DNA from: PRDV01 sp963710865
Lineage (GTDB): Bacteria; Babelota; Babeliae; Babelales; Babelaceae
Direction of reading: 5' to 3'
Assembly: GCA_963710865.1 (NCBI GenBank)
Contig: CAVQBR010000002.1
Span: forward strand, 930,001 to 994,000
Length of the DNA stretch: 64,000 nucleotides
Part shown: positions 24,698 to 34,917 of the stretch, in pieces
Layout: each line of letters begins with the position of its first letter
Position numbering within the stretch: position 1 is the stretch's first letter
Translations under genes and position numbers: made by a program
Notes under the pieces: generated by a model
Seen by the model: only the letters and a program-made list of their open reading frames with translations
Database searches by the model: none
What the model was told of the DNA's origin: nothing

Positions 24698-27135
24698 AAT
24701 TCTTGAGACATACTAAAATGTACTTCATAGAACTTTTCGCGTAGTCGCTTATTACGATCAAGCTTGAAGCCCCAATCGATACGTAGCGGTGCTGGTTGGA
24801 GTAAACGGATACCAAAACCGATGCTATGTCGATATCTAAATCGATTATTGGTAAGTGCACCAATGTTGGCTGGGTTATCAAGGAGTAACCGTTGTTCTTG
24901 AGTAAGGGGAGTATCCCAGCCAGCTCCTCCATCATAAAAGACTACTCCGCGAATTGATTGATCTTTTTTGATTGAGAAGATGAGTTCAGCATTGACCCAG
25001 AATGCTTTTTTTGCACCAACGGAGCTACAAAAGACTTGAGGACCGATTTGTCCAAACTCGAATCCACGCACCGTTCCCGGGCCCCCCATATTGTAGAGCT
25101 CGCGGTACGGAATGACTTTATTCCGTAACTGTTCAACAATGCCCGCATGACCATGAAGAAGGAAAATAAGATCATATTCACCGATTAATGGGGTGAGCCA
25201 AGTAGCATCGAAATCGGCTTTGACGTAACCAAACGTACTTGCATCTGCTGGAACGGTTACCTTAGTAGTTAAGCTCCAATTATAACCGCGGTTTGGAAAT
25301 ACAGGATTATTACGAAGATCTTGTCCGATTATGTTCGTTATCCAGCCCGTTGTTCCCGATATGAAGCGACGATCAATAAAGGATTGATAGAGATCGAATT
25401 GGGCTGCTGAGCGTCCCGCACGATCTGCGTTTACCTTTTGAAACTGGATACGTTCAACACCTCCGGTAAGGGAAGTAGAAATATCGGGGCATCCAGGAAC
25501 CTGGAACATAAATTGAAGGCTTCCTCCGGTAAGCTTTTCTCGAGGGGTGTCGGTGACGTTTTTAAAATCTTCATAAATTGCAGCACGATGGTACACACCT
25601 AAGCCTGCTCCGATAGGTCGATCAAAAAGCCATGGCTGAAAGACGTTGAAGTTGACACTGTGATCTCCCTTTGCCCAACTTGCACTTAAATTCCAACTTA
25701 CTCCGGTACCTAAGAGGTTTCGGTCAGAGACATTTAAACCGACACGTACGCTGGTAGCGGGAGATTGGGGATCTGCTCCCCCATAGCCAATCGATCCATC
25801 TAGTTTGCCCGTTTTTACTTCTTTAAGCATAAGATCGAGGTCGACACAGTTTTCTGAGATCTTATTCATGCGCCATTCTACGCCATTTTGTGGATCGAAA
25901 AATCCGAGTCCTTCGACTCTGCTTTTAGAAATGTCCATCGCAGGAGTAGTAAGCACATCTCCTTCACAGAGGAGTATCATTCGGCGAATAACATACTCGC
26001 GCGTCTTGTTGTTACCGCAGATCGTAAGCCGATTTAAGGTAATCTTGTTACCCAACTCAGAGTTGAATGTTATCTCAATCGTTTTATCTTCAAAATTTGG
26101 TATGATGACCGGCTCTATATCTGCATAGATATACCCGAATCTCCCCCAGAGGGTTCTAAGACCTTCAATTGTATCAACGACAACCTCTTTCGAATAGAGT
26201 TGACCTGGCTTGAGCGTCATGCACTTGAGAATCTGTTCTTCAGTTAATAGATCATTGCCCGGCGCTGAAACGCTTTTTACCGTGAACAGGTCTCCTTCTT
26301 CGATTGTGTAGGTGACTGTGATACACTGCGTCTCTTGCTCAATATCAACACAAATATCGACGACTCGCGCAGTAAAGAATCCATTGCTTTGATAATAGTT
26401 TTCGATCATGTATCTATCACCATTAAGCATCTCAGGTTGGTAACTCCCTGCCTTGCTAAGAAAGCCAAATAACCAATCTTCTCGTGTAAATATCAATTCT
26501 CGAAGCCTTCTGGTGCTCACGCACGAATTACCTTTAAAGAATACTCGTTTTACGACCGCTTTATTGCCTTCGCATATCGTAAAGACTGCAATGTAGGTAC
26601 CCCGTTCAGTTGGTTGCAGTTCTGTGGTTATGGTTGCTGCATGATAATTCTTTTCAACATAGAGTTGCTTGATCTGATCTGCATACCTACTGAGCTCATT
26701 TTCGTCCATTGCGGGAATTTCGCTGAACTTATATTTCTTCTCAATCTCGTCAGCAGTAAGGTTGTTGTTACCTCTGTAGACAATAGATTCGATCTTCTTT
26801 TTTTCTTCAACGATGACATGGAGGGCTACTTCTGTGTCCGATATATCCTCAACGTCGACTATAACATTATTAAAGTAACCAAGGTTGTAGAAATTTTTGA
26901 TTAAATCACCAGTTTTCGCTGGATTGAAGGGGTCTCCAATGCGATATGGCATACGAGCTAAGAGAGCTTCTTGAGTTATGAGGTTATTTCCGCTTATACT
27001 TATGGAGCGTATTGTTTTACGTTCAACAACGGGAGTTGTTTCGGGTAGGCTATCTGCTTTCTCAGCAGAGATATACACGAAAGAACTTAGGCCGAATATG
27101 AGTACACGAAGCCAAGAATTTAATTTTTGAGGCAT
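24694..27135 (-). CDS. bamA: Outer-membrane protein assembly factor BamA
   Basis: The 813-residue protein folds and inserts beta-barrel proteins into the outer membrane. It has a signal peptide (KLNSWLRVLIFGLSSFVYIS), several POTRA domains (SISISGNNLITQEALLARMP, then VVDVEDISDTEVALHVIVEE-type strands), and a C-terminal barrel. The conserved GGPGTVRGFEFGQIGP loop corresponds to the VRGF motif of the Omp85 superfamily, and the chain ends with Phe. ATG 27135 is preferred to a TTG at 27156, which lies next to the cysS promoter. It is divergent from cysS. Confidence 0.93.
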   Translation of the reverse strand: MPQKLNSWLRVLIFGLSSFVYISAEKADSLPETTPVVERKTIRSISISGNNLITQEALLARMPYRIGDPFNPAKTGDLIKNFYNLGYFNNVIVDVEDISDTEVALHVIVEEKKKIESIVYRGNNNLTADEIEKKYKFSEIPAMDENELSRYADQIKQLYVEKNYHAATITTELQPTERGTYIAVFTICEGNKAVVKRVFFKGNSCVSTRRLRELIFTREDWLFGFLSKAGSYQPEMLNGDRYMIENYYQSNGFFTARVVDICVDIEQETQCITVTYTIEEGDLFTVKSVSAPGNDLLTEEQILKCMTLKPGQLYSKEVVVDTIEGLRTLWGRFGYIYADIEPVIIPNFEDKTIEITFNSELGNKITLNRLTICGNNKTREYVIRRMILLCEGDVLTTPAMDISKSRVEGLGFFDPQNGVEWRMNKISENCVDLDLMLKEVKTGKLDGSIGYGGADPQSPATSVRVGLNVSDRNLLGTGVSWNLSASWAKGDHSVNFNVFQPWLFDRPIGAGLGVYHRAAIYEDFKNVTDTPREKLTGGSLQFMFQVPGCPDISTSLTGGVERIQFQKVNADRAGRSAAQFDLYQSFIDRRFISGTTGWITNIIGQDLRNNPVFPNRGYNWSLTTKVTVPADASTFGYVKADFDATWLTPLIGEYDLIFLLHGHAGIVEQLRNKVIPYRELYNMGGPGTVRGFEFGQIGPQVFCSSVGAKKAFWVNAELIFSIKKDQSIRGVVFYDGGAGWDTPLTQEQRLLLDNPANIGALTNNRFRYRHSIGFGIRLLQPAPLRIDWGFKLDRNKRLREKFYEVHFSMSQEF

Positions 27136-27159
27136 TGTTTCAACATTTGAGGTCAACTA

Positions 27160-27189
27160 TTGACGTTTGCAATATGATGTTTATATAAT
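27160..27189 (+). promoter_or_regulatory. cysS promoter
   Basis: TTGACG (27160-27165) and TATAAT (27184-27189) are 18 bases apart, 31 bases before ATG 27221. Confidence 0.7.
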
Positions 27190-27220
27190 ACTGTTTTTTC
27201 TACTTTTTGCTAGGTATGAG

Positions 27221-28561
27221 ATGAAGAACTATACTTTATTGCTGTATAATACTTTGGCCGATCGCCAAGAACCATTTGTAGCACGGGGCCCTCAGGTGTC
27301 GCTCTATGTTTGTGGTGTCACCCCTTATGACTATGCACATCTTGGTCATGGGCGTTGTTATGTTACGTTTGATGTACTCTATCGACTTTTGAAGTTTCTC
27401 GGATATAAGGTAACCTACTGTAGGAACTTCACTGATATAGATGATAAGCTCATTAATCGCGCTGAAAAGGAGTATAATGATCCTACCGACTATCTTATGC
27501 TTGCAAATAAGTTCATTGAAAGCTTTCATGAGGATATGAGACAGTTAGGATGCTTGTCACCTGATTTTGAGCCGCGGGTAACCACCCATATTGGGCCTAT
27601 TATAACCTTTGTAGCAGATTTGATAGCTGCCCAAAAAGCCTATGCGACTATTTTAGGGGATGTATATTTTAGTATTAAGAGTTTTCCATCGTACGGGAAG
27701 TTATCAAAGCGCAGCCTTGAAGATCTTAAGGCTGGTGCACGTGTGAGCGTTCGAGAGGATAAGCAGGATCCCTTAGATTTTGCTCTCTGGAAATCCTCAG
27801 ATACTGCTCCCTCCTGGGAAAGTCCCTGGGGTCCGGGAAGGCCTGGCTGGCATATTGAATGTTCGGCGATGGCCAAAGAATACCTTGGAGAAACGATCGA
27901 TATCCATGCAGGCGGAATGGATCTGATATTCCCCCACCATGAAAATGAAATAGCTCAATCAGAAGGTCTCCATAATAAACCATTTGCTCGCTATTGGATG
28001 CATAATGCTTTTGTACGTATTAATCAAGAGAAGATGTCAAAGTCACTCGGCAACTTCTTAACGTTGCGTGATGTCTGTAATCGCTTTCATCCCCAAGTAG
28101 TTCGGTACTATTATGTGCAACACCAGTATCGCAGCCCCCTCGATTTTACAGCCGAAGACCTGCAAGCTGCTTCAAAAAGTTATGAACGACTCATTGCTGC
28201 ATTTGATCATGTTCCTGCTGCGAGCATAGATGAACTTAAAGCGAGTGAAGATCCTTTGATAACCGCACTCATTACTGCTTTGTGCGATGATCTAACCATT
28301 GCAAAATGTTTTGGTCTTATATTTGAGCATCTTAAAACTATGGGAGCTAATCAGGCTTCATTAGTGAAAGGGTTCCTTGTGCATCTCTTAGGCCTTGATA
28401 TGAAGCCATTGCCGCATGAGAACGTTGTAATCACACCCGAAATACTCGCCTTACTTGAAGAGCGCGAGCAGGCACGCCTTGCTAAGAACTGGGCACGAGC
28501 TGATGAGATTCGAACGCTACTACATGAGCTTGGAGTCGATGTGCAGGATAAGAAGTTATAA
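27221..28561 (+). CDS. cysS: Cysteinyl-tRNA synthetase
   Basis: This class I synthetase attaches cysteine to tRNA-Cys. In the 446-residue product are VCGVTPYDYAHLGHGR (zinc Cys and HIGH-type motif), GWHIECSAMA, DIHAGGMDLIFPHHENEIAQS with further zinc ligands, and KMSKSLGN. ATG 27221 is used because an upstream in-frame TTG (27167) would put the -10 box inside the gene. The gene overlaps the convergent DUF4143 ATPase gene by 6 bases. Confidence 0.96.
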   Translation: MKNYTLLLYNTLADRQEPFVARGPQVSLYVCGVTPYDYAHLGHGRCYVTFDVLYRLLKFLGYKVTYCRNFTDIDDKLINRAEKEYNDPTDYLMLANKFIESFHEDMRQLGCLSPDFEPRVTTHIGPIITFVADLIAAQKAYATILGDVYFSIKSFPSYGKLSKRSLEDLKAGARVSVREDKQDPLDFALWKSSDTAPSWESPWGPGRPGWHIECSAMAKEYLGETIDIHAGGMDLIFPHHENEIAQSEGLHNKPFARYWMHNAFVRINQEKMSKSLGNFLTLRDVCNRFHPQVVRYYYVQHQYRSPLDFTAEDLQAASKSYERLIAAFDHVPAASIDELKASEDPLITALITALCDDLTIAKCFGLIFEHLKTMGANQASLVKGFLVHLLGLDMKPLPHENVVITPEILALLEEREQARLAKNWARADEIRTLLHELGVDVQDKKL

Positions 28562-29737
28562 CTTTTTATATAAAGTATCAATGGACTGCCAGCTGAGTAA
28601 CTGTGGAGAGCCCTTGGGCTGAGATGCTGAGCCGCCATAGATCACAAAGCCCTGCTCCTGGGTTTTTGTAGGAAGGGTCTTCCAATATTCGAGACCCTCA
28701 AAAAACCGTTCATGGGCAGTTCGTCCTGATTTGATTTCGAGAGGAATAAGCTGGAGGCCCTCTTCGATGATGCAATCGATCTCATGGCCTGCTTTGTCGT
28801 TCCAAAAGGAAAGCATAGGACGTCGGCCGTGATTGTGGTACCACTTGAGGATATCAGCAATGATAAAGGATTCAAAGATGTTTCCCTTATTGGGGTGGAC
28901 AGCCATTTCTTCTTGTTTGATTTTAAGAAGAAAGGAAACAAGACCAGGCTCATAGAAATAGAGCTTAGGTGCTTTAACCAGTCTCTTGCCATAGCTGTTT
29001 CGATATGGATGAAGAAAGAAAATCAGATAACTTGCCTGTAAAATAGAAAGCCACCGCCGTACCGTTGTATCGCTGATATTACATTCATTCGATAATGCCG
29101 AAAGGTTCACCAATTGGCCTACCCGAGCTGCACACATTTGAATGAATAGTCGAAATGTATCAAGATCACCTACGTGAGCTAATTGATGAACATCTCGCTC
29201 AAGATAGGTTTGTATATAGTTACGATACATAAGATCTGGCGGAGTATCTTCAGAGTAGATAGAAGGGTAACACCCTTGAAAGAGTATCGTTTCGATAGAA
29301 TCTGGTAATACTTTGTTTTCTGCTAATTCGTGAATTGAAAGAGGTAATAATGTATGAATAGAGATTCTGCCGGCCAATGATTGCGAAATAGCTTCGTTCA
29401 TCAAGAAGTTTTGTGAACCTGTGAGGATAAAGTATCCTTTCTTCTTTTCGTTGTCGACCTTTGTTTGAATATAGGATAATAGATCAGGAACTCTCTGGAA
29501 TTCGTCAATAATTAGCCCCTGCTTACTTGGAAGAGCTTCAAGAAATGTCCGTGGATCGGCAATGGCGGAAGCTCTTACATCCCCATCTTCAAGCGTGACA
29601 TAGGCATGTTCAGGAAAGGCCATTCGGGCTAGGGTTGTTTTACCTGATTGACGTGGCCCTAGGATTGCCACAACCGGAAAATACCGTGCTCCTCGTAATA
29701 CTTCACCTAATGCGTCTCTTTTTAAAAACATCTTCAC
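28556..29737 (-). CDS. AAA_14/DUF4143 ATP-binding protein
   Basis: The 393-residue protein has Walker A in LGPRQSGKTTLARM, Walker B in GLIIDEFQRVPDLL, a sensor-like FILTGSQNFLM, and YLERDVHQLAHVGD. The C-terminal DUF4143 part has the PD-(D/E)XK-like HEIDCIIEEG followed by PLEIKSGR. Family members are widespread, often multicopy and of unknown function. It ends 6 bases inside the convergent cysS end. Length and motifs are complete. Confidence 0.85.
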   Translation of the reverse strand: MKMFLKRDALGEVLRGARYFPVVAILGPRQSGKTTLARMAFPEHAYVTLEDGDVRASAIADPRTFLEALPSKQGLIIDEFQRVPDLLSYIQTKVDNEKKKGYFILTGSQNFLMNEAISQSLAGRISIHTLLPLSIHELAENKVLPDSIETILFQGCYPSIYSEDTPPDLMYRNYIQTYLERDVHQLAHVGDLDTFRLFIQMCAARVGQLVNLSALSNECNISDTTVRRWLSILQASYLIFFLHPYRNSYGKRLVKAPKLYFYEPGLVSFLLKIKQEEMAVHPNKGNIFESFIIADILKWYHNHGRRPMLSFWNDKAGHEIDCIIEEGLQLIPLEIKSGRTAHERFFEGLEYWKTLPTKTQEQGFVIYGGSASQPKGSPQLLSWQSIDTLYKKL

Positions 29738-29841
29738 CTCTTGGACAAATTATACATTGAAAGTTGGATTTGTCCAGAAGCGAAAAGCTTTTAATGGTTA
29801 CAAGATTTGTGCACTATAATCATTAAAAATTCGAAGATGTT

Positions 29842-30726
29842 CTAGCAGCGACCGATTTGCATTTCTTTTTTCCACCTATCATGCTGCCATATCCAGCGAG
29901 CAAGGGAATCGAAACATAATGCAGTGGCTAGATCTTCTTGTAATCTAAGATCAGCCGGGCCGCACGTTTCGAGGCTAAAGCTAGAATCTAGTGACGTACG
30001 CAACGTTAAATCTTGATACGGAATGTATGGATTAGTAGATAGTGCGATACAGGCACCTGGTAAAGGATGAGTCGCAATCCAGTCTCGTACCGTATTAATA
30101 GTGCGGGGTCGGCTATCTCCTGATTCTGCTTGCGAATCTATGATAGCGATGGGGAGTTCTTTTAAGCGTGGAAATAAAGAAGTATTTTTAAGTAGGGCAT
30201 AGAGAGCATCAGTCTCTGTTTTGCAATCTTGTGTAGTAGTTATGACTTGCTCAAGATATTCGTAATCTTCAGGCCAGAGTTCTCGTACTCCAGCAAGTAA
30301 GACCAGTTTTTCAACAACGACTGCTTCACTTGCTATGAGCCTTTCAAGAAAACCTAGGCGTCTAGCCATCTGTTTTGCCGTTGAACCAAGGATTAAGCCG
30401 TATTTAAAGTCTCTGCCTCGAGGGAGTACCTCGTTGCAAAGGCCAAGATGGTTAAACAATTGCATGCATTCTTCAAACTTGTCAGTAAAAATAGGTTTCA
30501 ATTCAGATCGTTCCGAACCTTTAGGTCGGCACCAGATTTTTTGGGTGGCAGATATTAGATCATTCCAATCGGTTGATTCGATTCCAGTAAGTAGTGCGAG
30601 TCTGCATACAGCCTCAGTGGGTGTATTATCAAACGAGACGATTCTATCAGTAAATGGATTTGAAGGAATAACCGCTAAGGAATAAAAGTATGTTGACATA
30701 AATAGTAATTGAATAGAACGTTTCAT
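29842..30726 (-). CDS. Exported protein of unknown family
   Basis: The 294-residue protein begins with a signal peptide (MKRSIQLLFMSTYFYSLAVIP). It then has YGLILGSTAKQMARRLGF, KLVLLAGVRELWPED, TETDALYALL, IDSQAESGDSRPRTINTVRDW, PLPGACIALSTNPYIPYQD and FSLETCGPADLRLQED. The order (a strand with LILGS, a strand with LLAGVRELW, a TETDA helix start, a PRT-x-x-T-V segment) is faintly like DUF218/YdcF-type proteins, which would suggest a nucleotide- or sugar-binding Rossmann-like fold. I do not trust that enough to name it. It is a single gene with its own upstream region. Confidence 0.5.
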   Translation of the reverse strand: MKRSIQLLFMSTYFYSLAVIPSNPFTDRIVSFDNTPTEAVCRLALLTGIESTDWNDLISATQKIWCRPKGSERSELKPIFTDKFEECMQLFNHLGLCNEVLPRGRDFKYGLILGSTAKQMARRLGFLERLIASEAVVVEKLVLLAGVRELWPEDYEYLEQVITTTQDCKTETDALYALLKNTSLFPRLKELPIAIIDSQAESGDSRPRTINTVRDWIATHPLPGACIALSTNPYIPYQDLTLRTSLDSSFSLETCGPADLRLQEDLATALCFDSLARWIWQHDRWKKEMQIGRC

Positions 30727-31106
30727 AATTTGCTTATTCTTCTGATATGAATGGAGTCTCTAGATGCAATTAGTATAACGAATGGTTGATTCCTGTCAAT
30801 CGCTTGTGAGAAGGGTGATTTAGCAAGATTGGTGAGTGGGAGACGATATGGGTCTTTAGATATAACGATTTGTGATCATCACACCTTAAATTGAACAAAA
30901 ATTGGTTTTGACAAGTGGGTGCACTATACTCCCGTGTGCGTGGCGAATCTAGCCATTTAATCTCGAAGATAGCAACGGCGTGGACGATGGCATGACTTGA
31001 TTTGAAGCTGCAAGGAGGTAGCCATGGTTAGTTATTTTCGGTAGGATTGCAGAAAGGGTAGGAACTTTTTACCTCACAAAGGGAATGAAACTAGGAAGGG
31101 TGATAC
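30727..31106. other. Leader region before the APH-type kinase gene, with a six-codon open frame
   Basis: No full gene is seen. AAGGAGG (31012-31018) stands 5 bases before ATG 31024, which opens a frame of six sense codons (MVSYFR) ending at TAG 31042-31044. With such a strong ribosome site it may be a leader peptide or the leftover start of a lost gene. Confidence 0.4.
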
Positions 31107-32141
31107 ATGTCATTTGATAAAGTCGTGGTACTATTGTTGTCATTACTGCCTCAGGAAAAATCTTTTGAGGCCGAACCTGTGAAAGGGCCAAGTCATGGGA
31201 GTTTTATCGGTTCTGTAAAAGGATCCTCGGGTACCCAGTATGTCTATCGATTTGAAACAAAGAGTAATCCTGATATTTTTTCTTGGGATCTCTTGGTGAG
31301 CCAGATTGCGCGTCGGTTAAACATTGCTCCATCAATTCTTGCTTATGATCATTCCGAGCGATGTATGGTATTAGAACACATTGAATTGAAGCCATGGCCT
31401 TTATATAAAGATGATCCACGGCCTTATCATGCATGTATGGATTTGTTGCGTCAGTTTCATGAATTGGGAACCTGTGAAATTAAGCCCTACCTAAATACAT
31501 GCCCTCATCAATCCTATTTTCCTTACAGTAGGATACAATCAATTACTGACTTAGTTCAGCAGGGAGCTATTCCCGTGCCGCGTCACTTTTTCGAGATGAG
31601 TGACCTTATTTCAACTATTTTTAAAACAGTCCAACCCTTGATCGACCGAGATGCTGTGATTGGACATCATGACTTTAGTATCAACAACTGCCTGCTGTCA
31701 AAGGAGGACCATGTTTATATAATCGATTGGACAACGGCTGCACCCTGTGCAGATCGGTATCACGATATTGCAAGCTTCGTTTCCATTTTTGATCGCGAAG
31801 AGCGGCTTGTTCTATTAAAGGCCTATCTTAAGAAAGATGAAGTTTCTTCACGAGAGTATGCTCGGTTTCGACTTTCCGAGCTGGTGTCACTGGCTCGAGT
31901 AGCGGCACTTTGTTTTTACGATCAGCGTAAAACAGATCTTCCTAATGAGCGTGAGAAAGCTCAGATAGTTCGAACTATGGAAGAAATGTTAGACTCAAAA
32001 AGCCTCTCAGGAAGATCCTATCTGTCTGTTGATTATGCGCTCGAGGCAGCCCAGTTGCGAATGCGTGCCCTCTTGGCTCTTCAAGAGTTTTTAGATGCTC
32101 AAGATGAATTATCAATGTTATTGAAGGAACTGATGAAATGA
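31107..32141 (+). CDS. APH/choline-kinase-like phosphotransferase
   Basis: The 344-residue protein has the aminoglycoside/choline kinase fold signs: GSFIGSVKGSSGTQYVYRFE (nucleotide loop region), MVLEHIELKPW (hinge), then VIGHHDFSINNCLL, a HxDxxxxN catalytic loop at about residue 190, and VYIIDWTTAAPCADRYHD, with the metal-binding IDW. Both catalytic Asp residues are present. Substrate could be choline, a sugar or another alcohol. Its stop overlaps the next gene's ATG (ATGA), so translation is probably coupled. Confidence 0.75.
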   Translation: MSFDKVVVLLLSLLPQEKSFEAEPVKGPSHGSFIGSVKGSSGTQYVYRFETKSNPDIFSWDLLVSQIARRLNIAPSILAYDHSERCMVLEHIELKPWPLYKDDPRPYHACMDLLRQFHELGTCEIKPYLNTCPHQSYFPYSRIQSITDLVQQGAIPVPRHFFEMSDLISTIFKTVQPLIDRDAVIGHHDFSINNCLLSKEDHVYIIDWTTAAPCADRYHDIASFVSIFDREERLVLLKAYLKKDEVSSREYARFRLSELVSLARVAALCFYDQRKTDLPNEREKAQIVRTMEEMLDSKSLSGRSYLSVDYALEAAQLRMRALLALQEFLDAQDELSMLLKELMK

Positions 32142-33654
32142 AAGAGTTTTGTATTGCTGGTCCAGTTAAACCTGAAAGGCACTATTATCTTCCTGGCGAG
32201 TGCAATTGGATTTGTATGTACAAAATAGATCTTGTTTTAATGTATATGCGCCACGCCAAAGTGGCAAAACAACTATGGTGCGTGAATATGCAGCGCATCT
32301 TAATGCACTGGGAACCCATACAGCTTGCTATGTTTCGGTAGAGCCGGCACATAATGCGCCAACTCTCTCTACAGCGCTTTTTGCGCTTCTAGGTAGTTTA
32401 TTGAGAAGTATTAGATTGCAGTTGCCAGAAGAAAAAAGGCTTCAAGGGTATCTTGAAGACGTACTTGCCGATGAAGTTACTTGTTCTTCTCCTGTACCGG
32501 CGCATTCAGTCTTATTGGATTTCTTAACCTATTGGGTACAGAAAAGTTCCAAACCCCTTGTGCTGTTTTTTGACGAGGTCGATGGTCTTGGGCGAGACTC
32601 ACTGATTTCATTTTTCAAACAGATCAGAGAAGATTTTGAAGAGAGACCCCAGAACTTTCCTCACTCAATAGGCCTGATTGGAGTTCGAAGCTTTAGGATG
32701 CATGAGGTCGAAAATTTGATAGATGGTCCCTTTATCTCTTCCTATGAAGCCGTCCGATTGCCTGATTTTAAGAGAGAAGAAATAGAAAAGCTCTATCAGC
32801 AGCATACTGATGCTACTGGACAGGTTTTTACGTCTGAAGCTCTTGAACATGTTTTCCATCTTACTCAGGGACAGCCGTGGTTAGTAAATGCTTTGGCCTT
32901 CGAAGCTTGCTTTCGAAATGTTACAGATAGAAGCATACCTATCACTGGCGAAGTGATTGATAAGGCACGCAAGGTTCTAATCTTGCGAAGAGATACTCAT
33001 CTCGACGCTCTCCTTTCCTGCTTAAAGGATAGGAGCGTTATGGAGATAATCGATGCAATCATGAGCGCAAGAGAAGATGTTCTTTTTAAGGATGAAGCTG
33101 TTCAATTTGTACGATATCTTGGCTTAATAAAGCCTGATGAATTTAAAATAGCTAATCCAATTTACCAAGAAATAATTCCTCGGGCTCTCACCTCAGTTTT
33201 GCAAACGATGATTTCAGACAAAATTGCCTGGTTTTGCGACACAGGCGGTAAGCTTGAGATGAGTAAGGTGCTTGAACGATTTACCCAGTCGTATCGAGAA
33301 CATTCCCAAATCTGGTTTACGCAGCACAAATCTGCTCCTTATTTGCTACTTATCGCCTTCTTAGATCGACTGGTAAGCTGCGATGGTGATATACAATTTG
33401 TGTTTGGTGGCGGGAGGGCCGATATTGTAGTCATTTGGAAGCAGCAAAGAATTCTCATTGAAGTTAAAATATACCATGGTGCAGATACAATAACTCAGGG
33501 ATTACTTCAGACTGTTGAATATATGGATTATTGTGCAAACAGCGAAGGCCATTTGGTTGTCTTTGATAGAGATCCGCACAAGCCCTGGGAAGAAAAAGTT
33601 GCTTATCGTGTCGAGCAGGTGGGATCTCGAAGCATTGGCGTTTGGCAAATATAG
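32138..33654 (+). CDS. AAA ATPase with C-terminal PD-(D/E)XK nuclease-like domain, frameshifted near 32194
   Basis: ATG 32138 opens MKEFCIAGPVKPERHYYLP, the standard start of this ATPase family, but the frame then runs into unrelated sequence. The neighbouring frame continues with VQLDLYVQNRSCFNVYAPRQ and Walker A in APRQSGKTT, and stays open to 33654. The two parts are one gene with a one-base shift at about 32194. A GTG at 32200 could start the second part alone but has a poor ribosome site. Later come Walker B in LVLFFDEVDGLG and a nuclease-like GGRADIVVIWK followed by ILIEVKIYHG. Role unknown. Confidence 0.75.
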
Positions 33655-33772
33655 TTTTATTTAGGTGGCTAAAGTCGGTCGTTCAAGGGGCCTTTATTTT
33701 TTTCTTGTGTTTTTTCCATTTTGACATAGAATTAGTTTCGAGTGGGTTAGCTATGTCTAAACGAGGTAGGTT

Positions 33773-34903
33773 ATGCATACATGTCAAGTCCTCTTCACGC
33801 TGATTTTTATAAGTACAATGATCTATGGTAGATTAGAACGTCATAGTTTCACACATGGTCCAAGTGGCAAGCCTGGTATACATTGCTACGGAGATGTACA
33901 TCGTGCTCGCGATCTTCAAGACCAAGAGGCCATAAAAGCTATACACGCAAAAGAAAAAGAGCAATGTGATTGTATAATTGCAAAATTTAAGGCTTACAAG
34001 GGTGGGGTTCCTCTTCATTTTTTTATAGAATCGCATACCTCGTTAGAAGAATATCATATTTTTTGTGATACAAGTGGAGTATTATTTGTTCCATTGTATG
34101 TGAAGCTTAAACAATTAACTGAAGGCACCACTCACAGAGTAGAAGATATCGACATTCGAAAAGTTATTGGGGTAGCCTCTATATTTTTTGAGGCGGATTA
34201 TTTATATTGGGTTGACCCTGAAGATGACTTAAGGCACCAGAAAACTGCAGCAGAAAGAACGTTGGCTCTATGGAAGCCTTCAACGAATGAAAAGAAGAAT
34301 CCTGCAGAACTGACATTTGAAGACCTATGGTCTGAAATAGGTACCTATTCAGCTGCATTCAGGGCTGAATGTGTATCCTATTTTGGTCCTGAAAGGTTTG
34401 CAGCTTCAGTTGCTTTGAGGAAACTAAATGATGTTGATGACAAGTTACGAAAGTTACAAGAGTTCATTCATGAAAGCGCAATAGATTTTAGTTCGAGAAT
34501 GGCGGAAGTAGCTCTTACCTTCTCAAATGATATTTCTTTTTATGATGAAAATGTAGGAAGACTCAGTAAAAAGCGCATTCGAGAATTCTTAGAAGACATT
34601 GGAGTGTCCTTAGTGGATCTAGGTCTTTTTCTTAAAGTGATACGAGCATATGAGAATAATGAGCGAGTCGTTGTCTATGCCGGTCAGAGCCATATACGGG
34701 GTCTGCGTTCTTTATTGAGAGATTGCGGTTTGTGTAATGGTTTAGACTCCGAATGTGATCGTTATTCGCTATTGGACCAATGGTCTCTTAATCTCTGTTT
34801 TTGTCCCACAGATGATACTTGGTGCGGTCAAAGTAACTGTCTGTTCCGACCGCCCCCTCTTGATCCTGAGGAAGCTCCTGCTTCTCAGTGTGTTGTGTCC
34901 TAG
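33773..34903 (+). CDS. Exported TIKI/EreA-like family protein (copy 2)
   Basis: The 376-residue protein has a signal peptide (MHTCQVLFTLIFISTMIYG) and aligns along its length with 16391-17422: HCYGDVHRARD versus WGFGDQHIDYM, AKEKEQCDCII versus AKEKEQGEFIC, LHFFIES versus IHIFLEAS, TTHRVEDIDIRKVIG versus TVHRIEDFDLRRIL, and RVVVYAGQSHIRGL versus RVIVIAGASHIRRL. The conserved His and Glu positions suggest a metal-dependent hydrolase-like fold (TIKI/EreA/ChaN), by motif only. The C-terminus is Cys-rich here too. It is convergent with the J-domain gene 34918-35649, 14 bases away. Confidence 0.6.
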   Translation: MHTCQVLFTLIFISTMIYGRLERHSFTHGPSGKPGIHCYGDVHRARDLQDQEAIKAIHAKEKEQCDCIIAKFKAYKGGVPLHFFIESHTSLEEYHIFCDTSGVLFVPLYVKLKQLTEGTTHRVEDIDIRKVIGVASIFFEADYLYWVDPEDDLRHQKTAAERTLALWKPSTNEKKNPAELTFEDLWSEIGTYSAAFRAECVSYFGPERFAASVALRKLNDVDDKLRKLQEFIHESAIDFSSRMAEVALTFSNDISFYDENVGRLSKKRIREFLEDIGVSLVDLGLFLKVIRAYENNERVVVYAGQSHIRGLRSLLRDCGLCNGLDSECDRYSLLDQWSLNLCFCPTDDTWCGQSNCLFRPPPLDPEEAPASQCVVS

Positions 34904-34917
34904 GTTTGCCAGCTATC

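Noticed and set aside
27167..27220. Upstream TTG start for cysS
   Set aside because: It would place the -10 box inside the coding region, and the added residues have no family match.
30908..30930. TTGACA followed by TATACT as a promoter
   Set aside because: The spacing is only 11 bases, too short for a sigma70 promoter.
32138..32341. Separate 67-residue gene
   Set aside because: Its first 19 residues are the N-terminus of the following ATPase family; the rest is out of frame.
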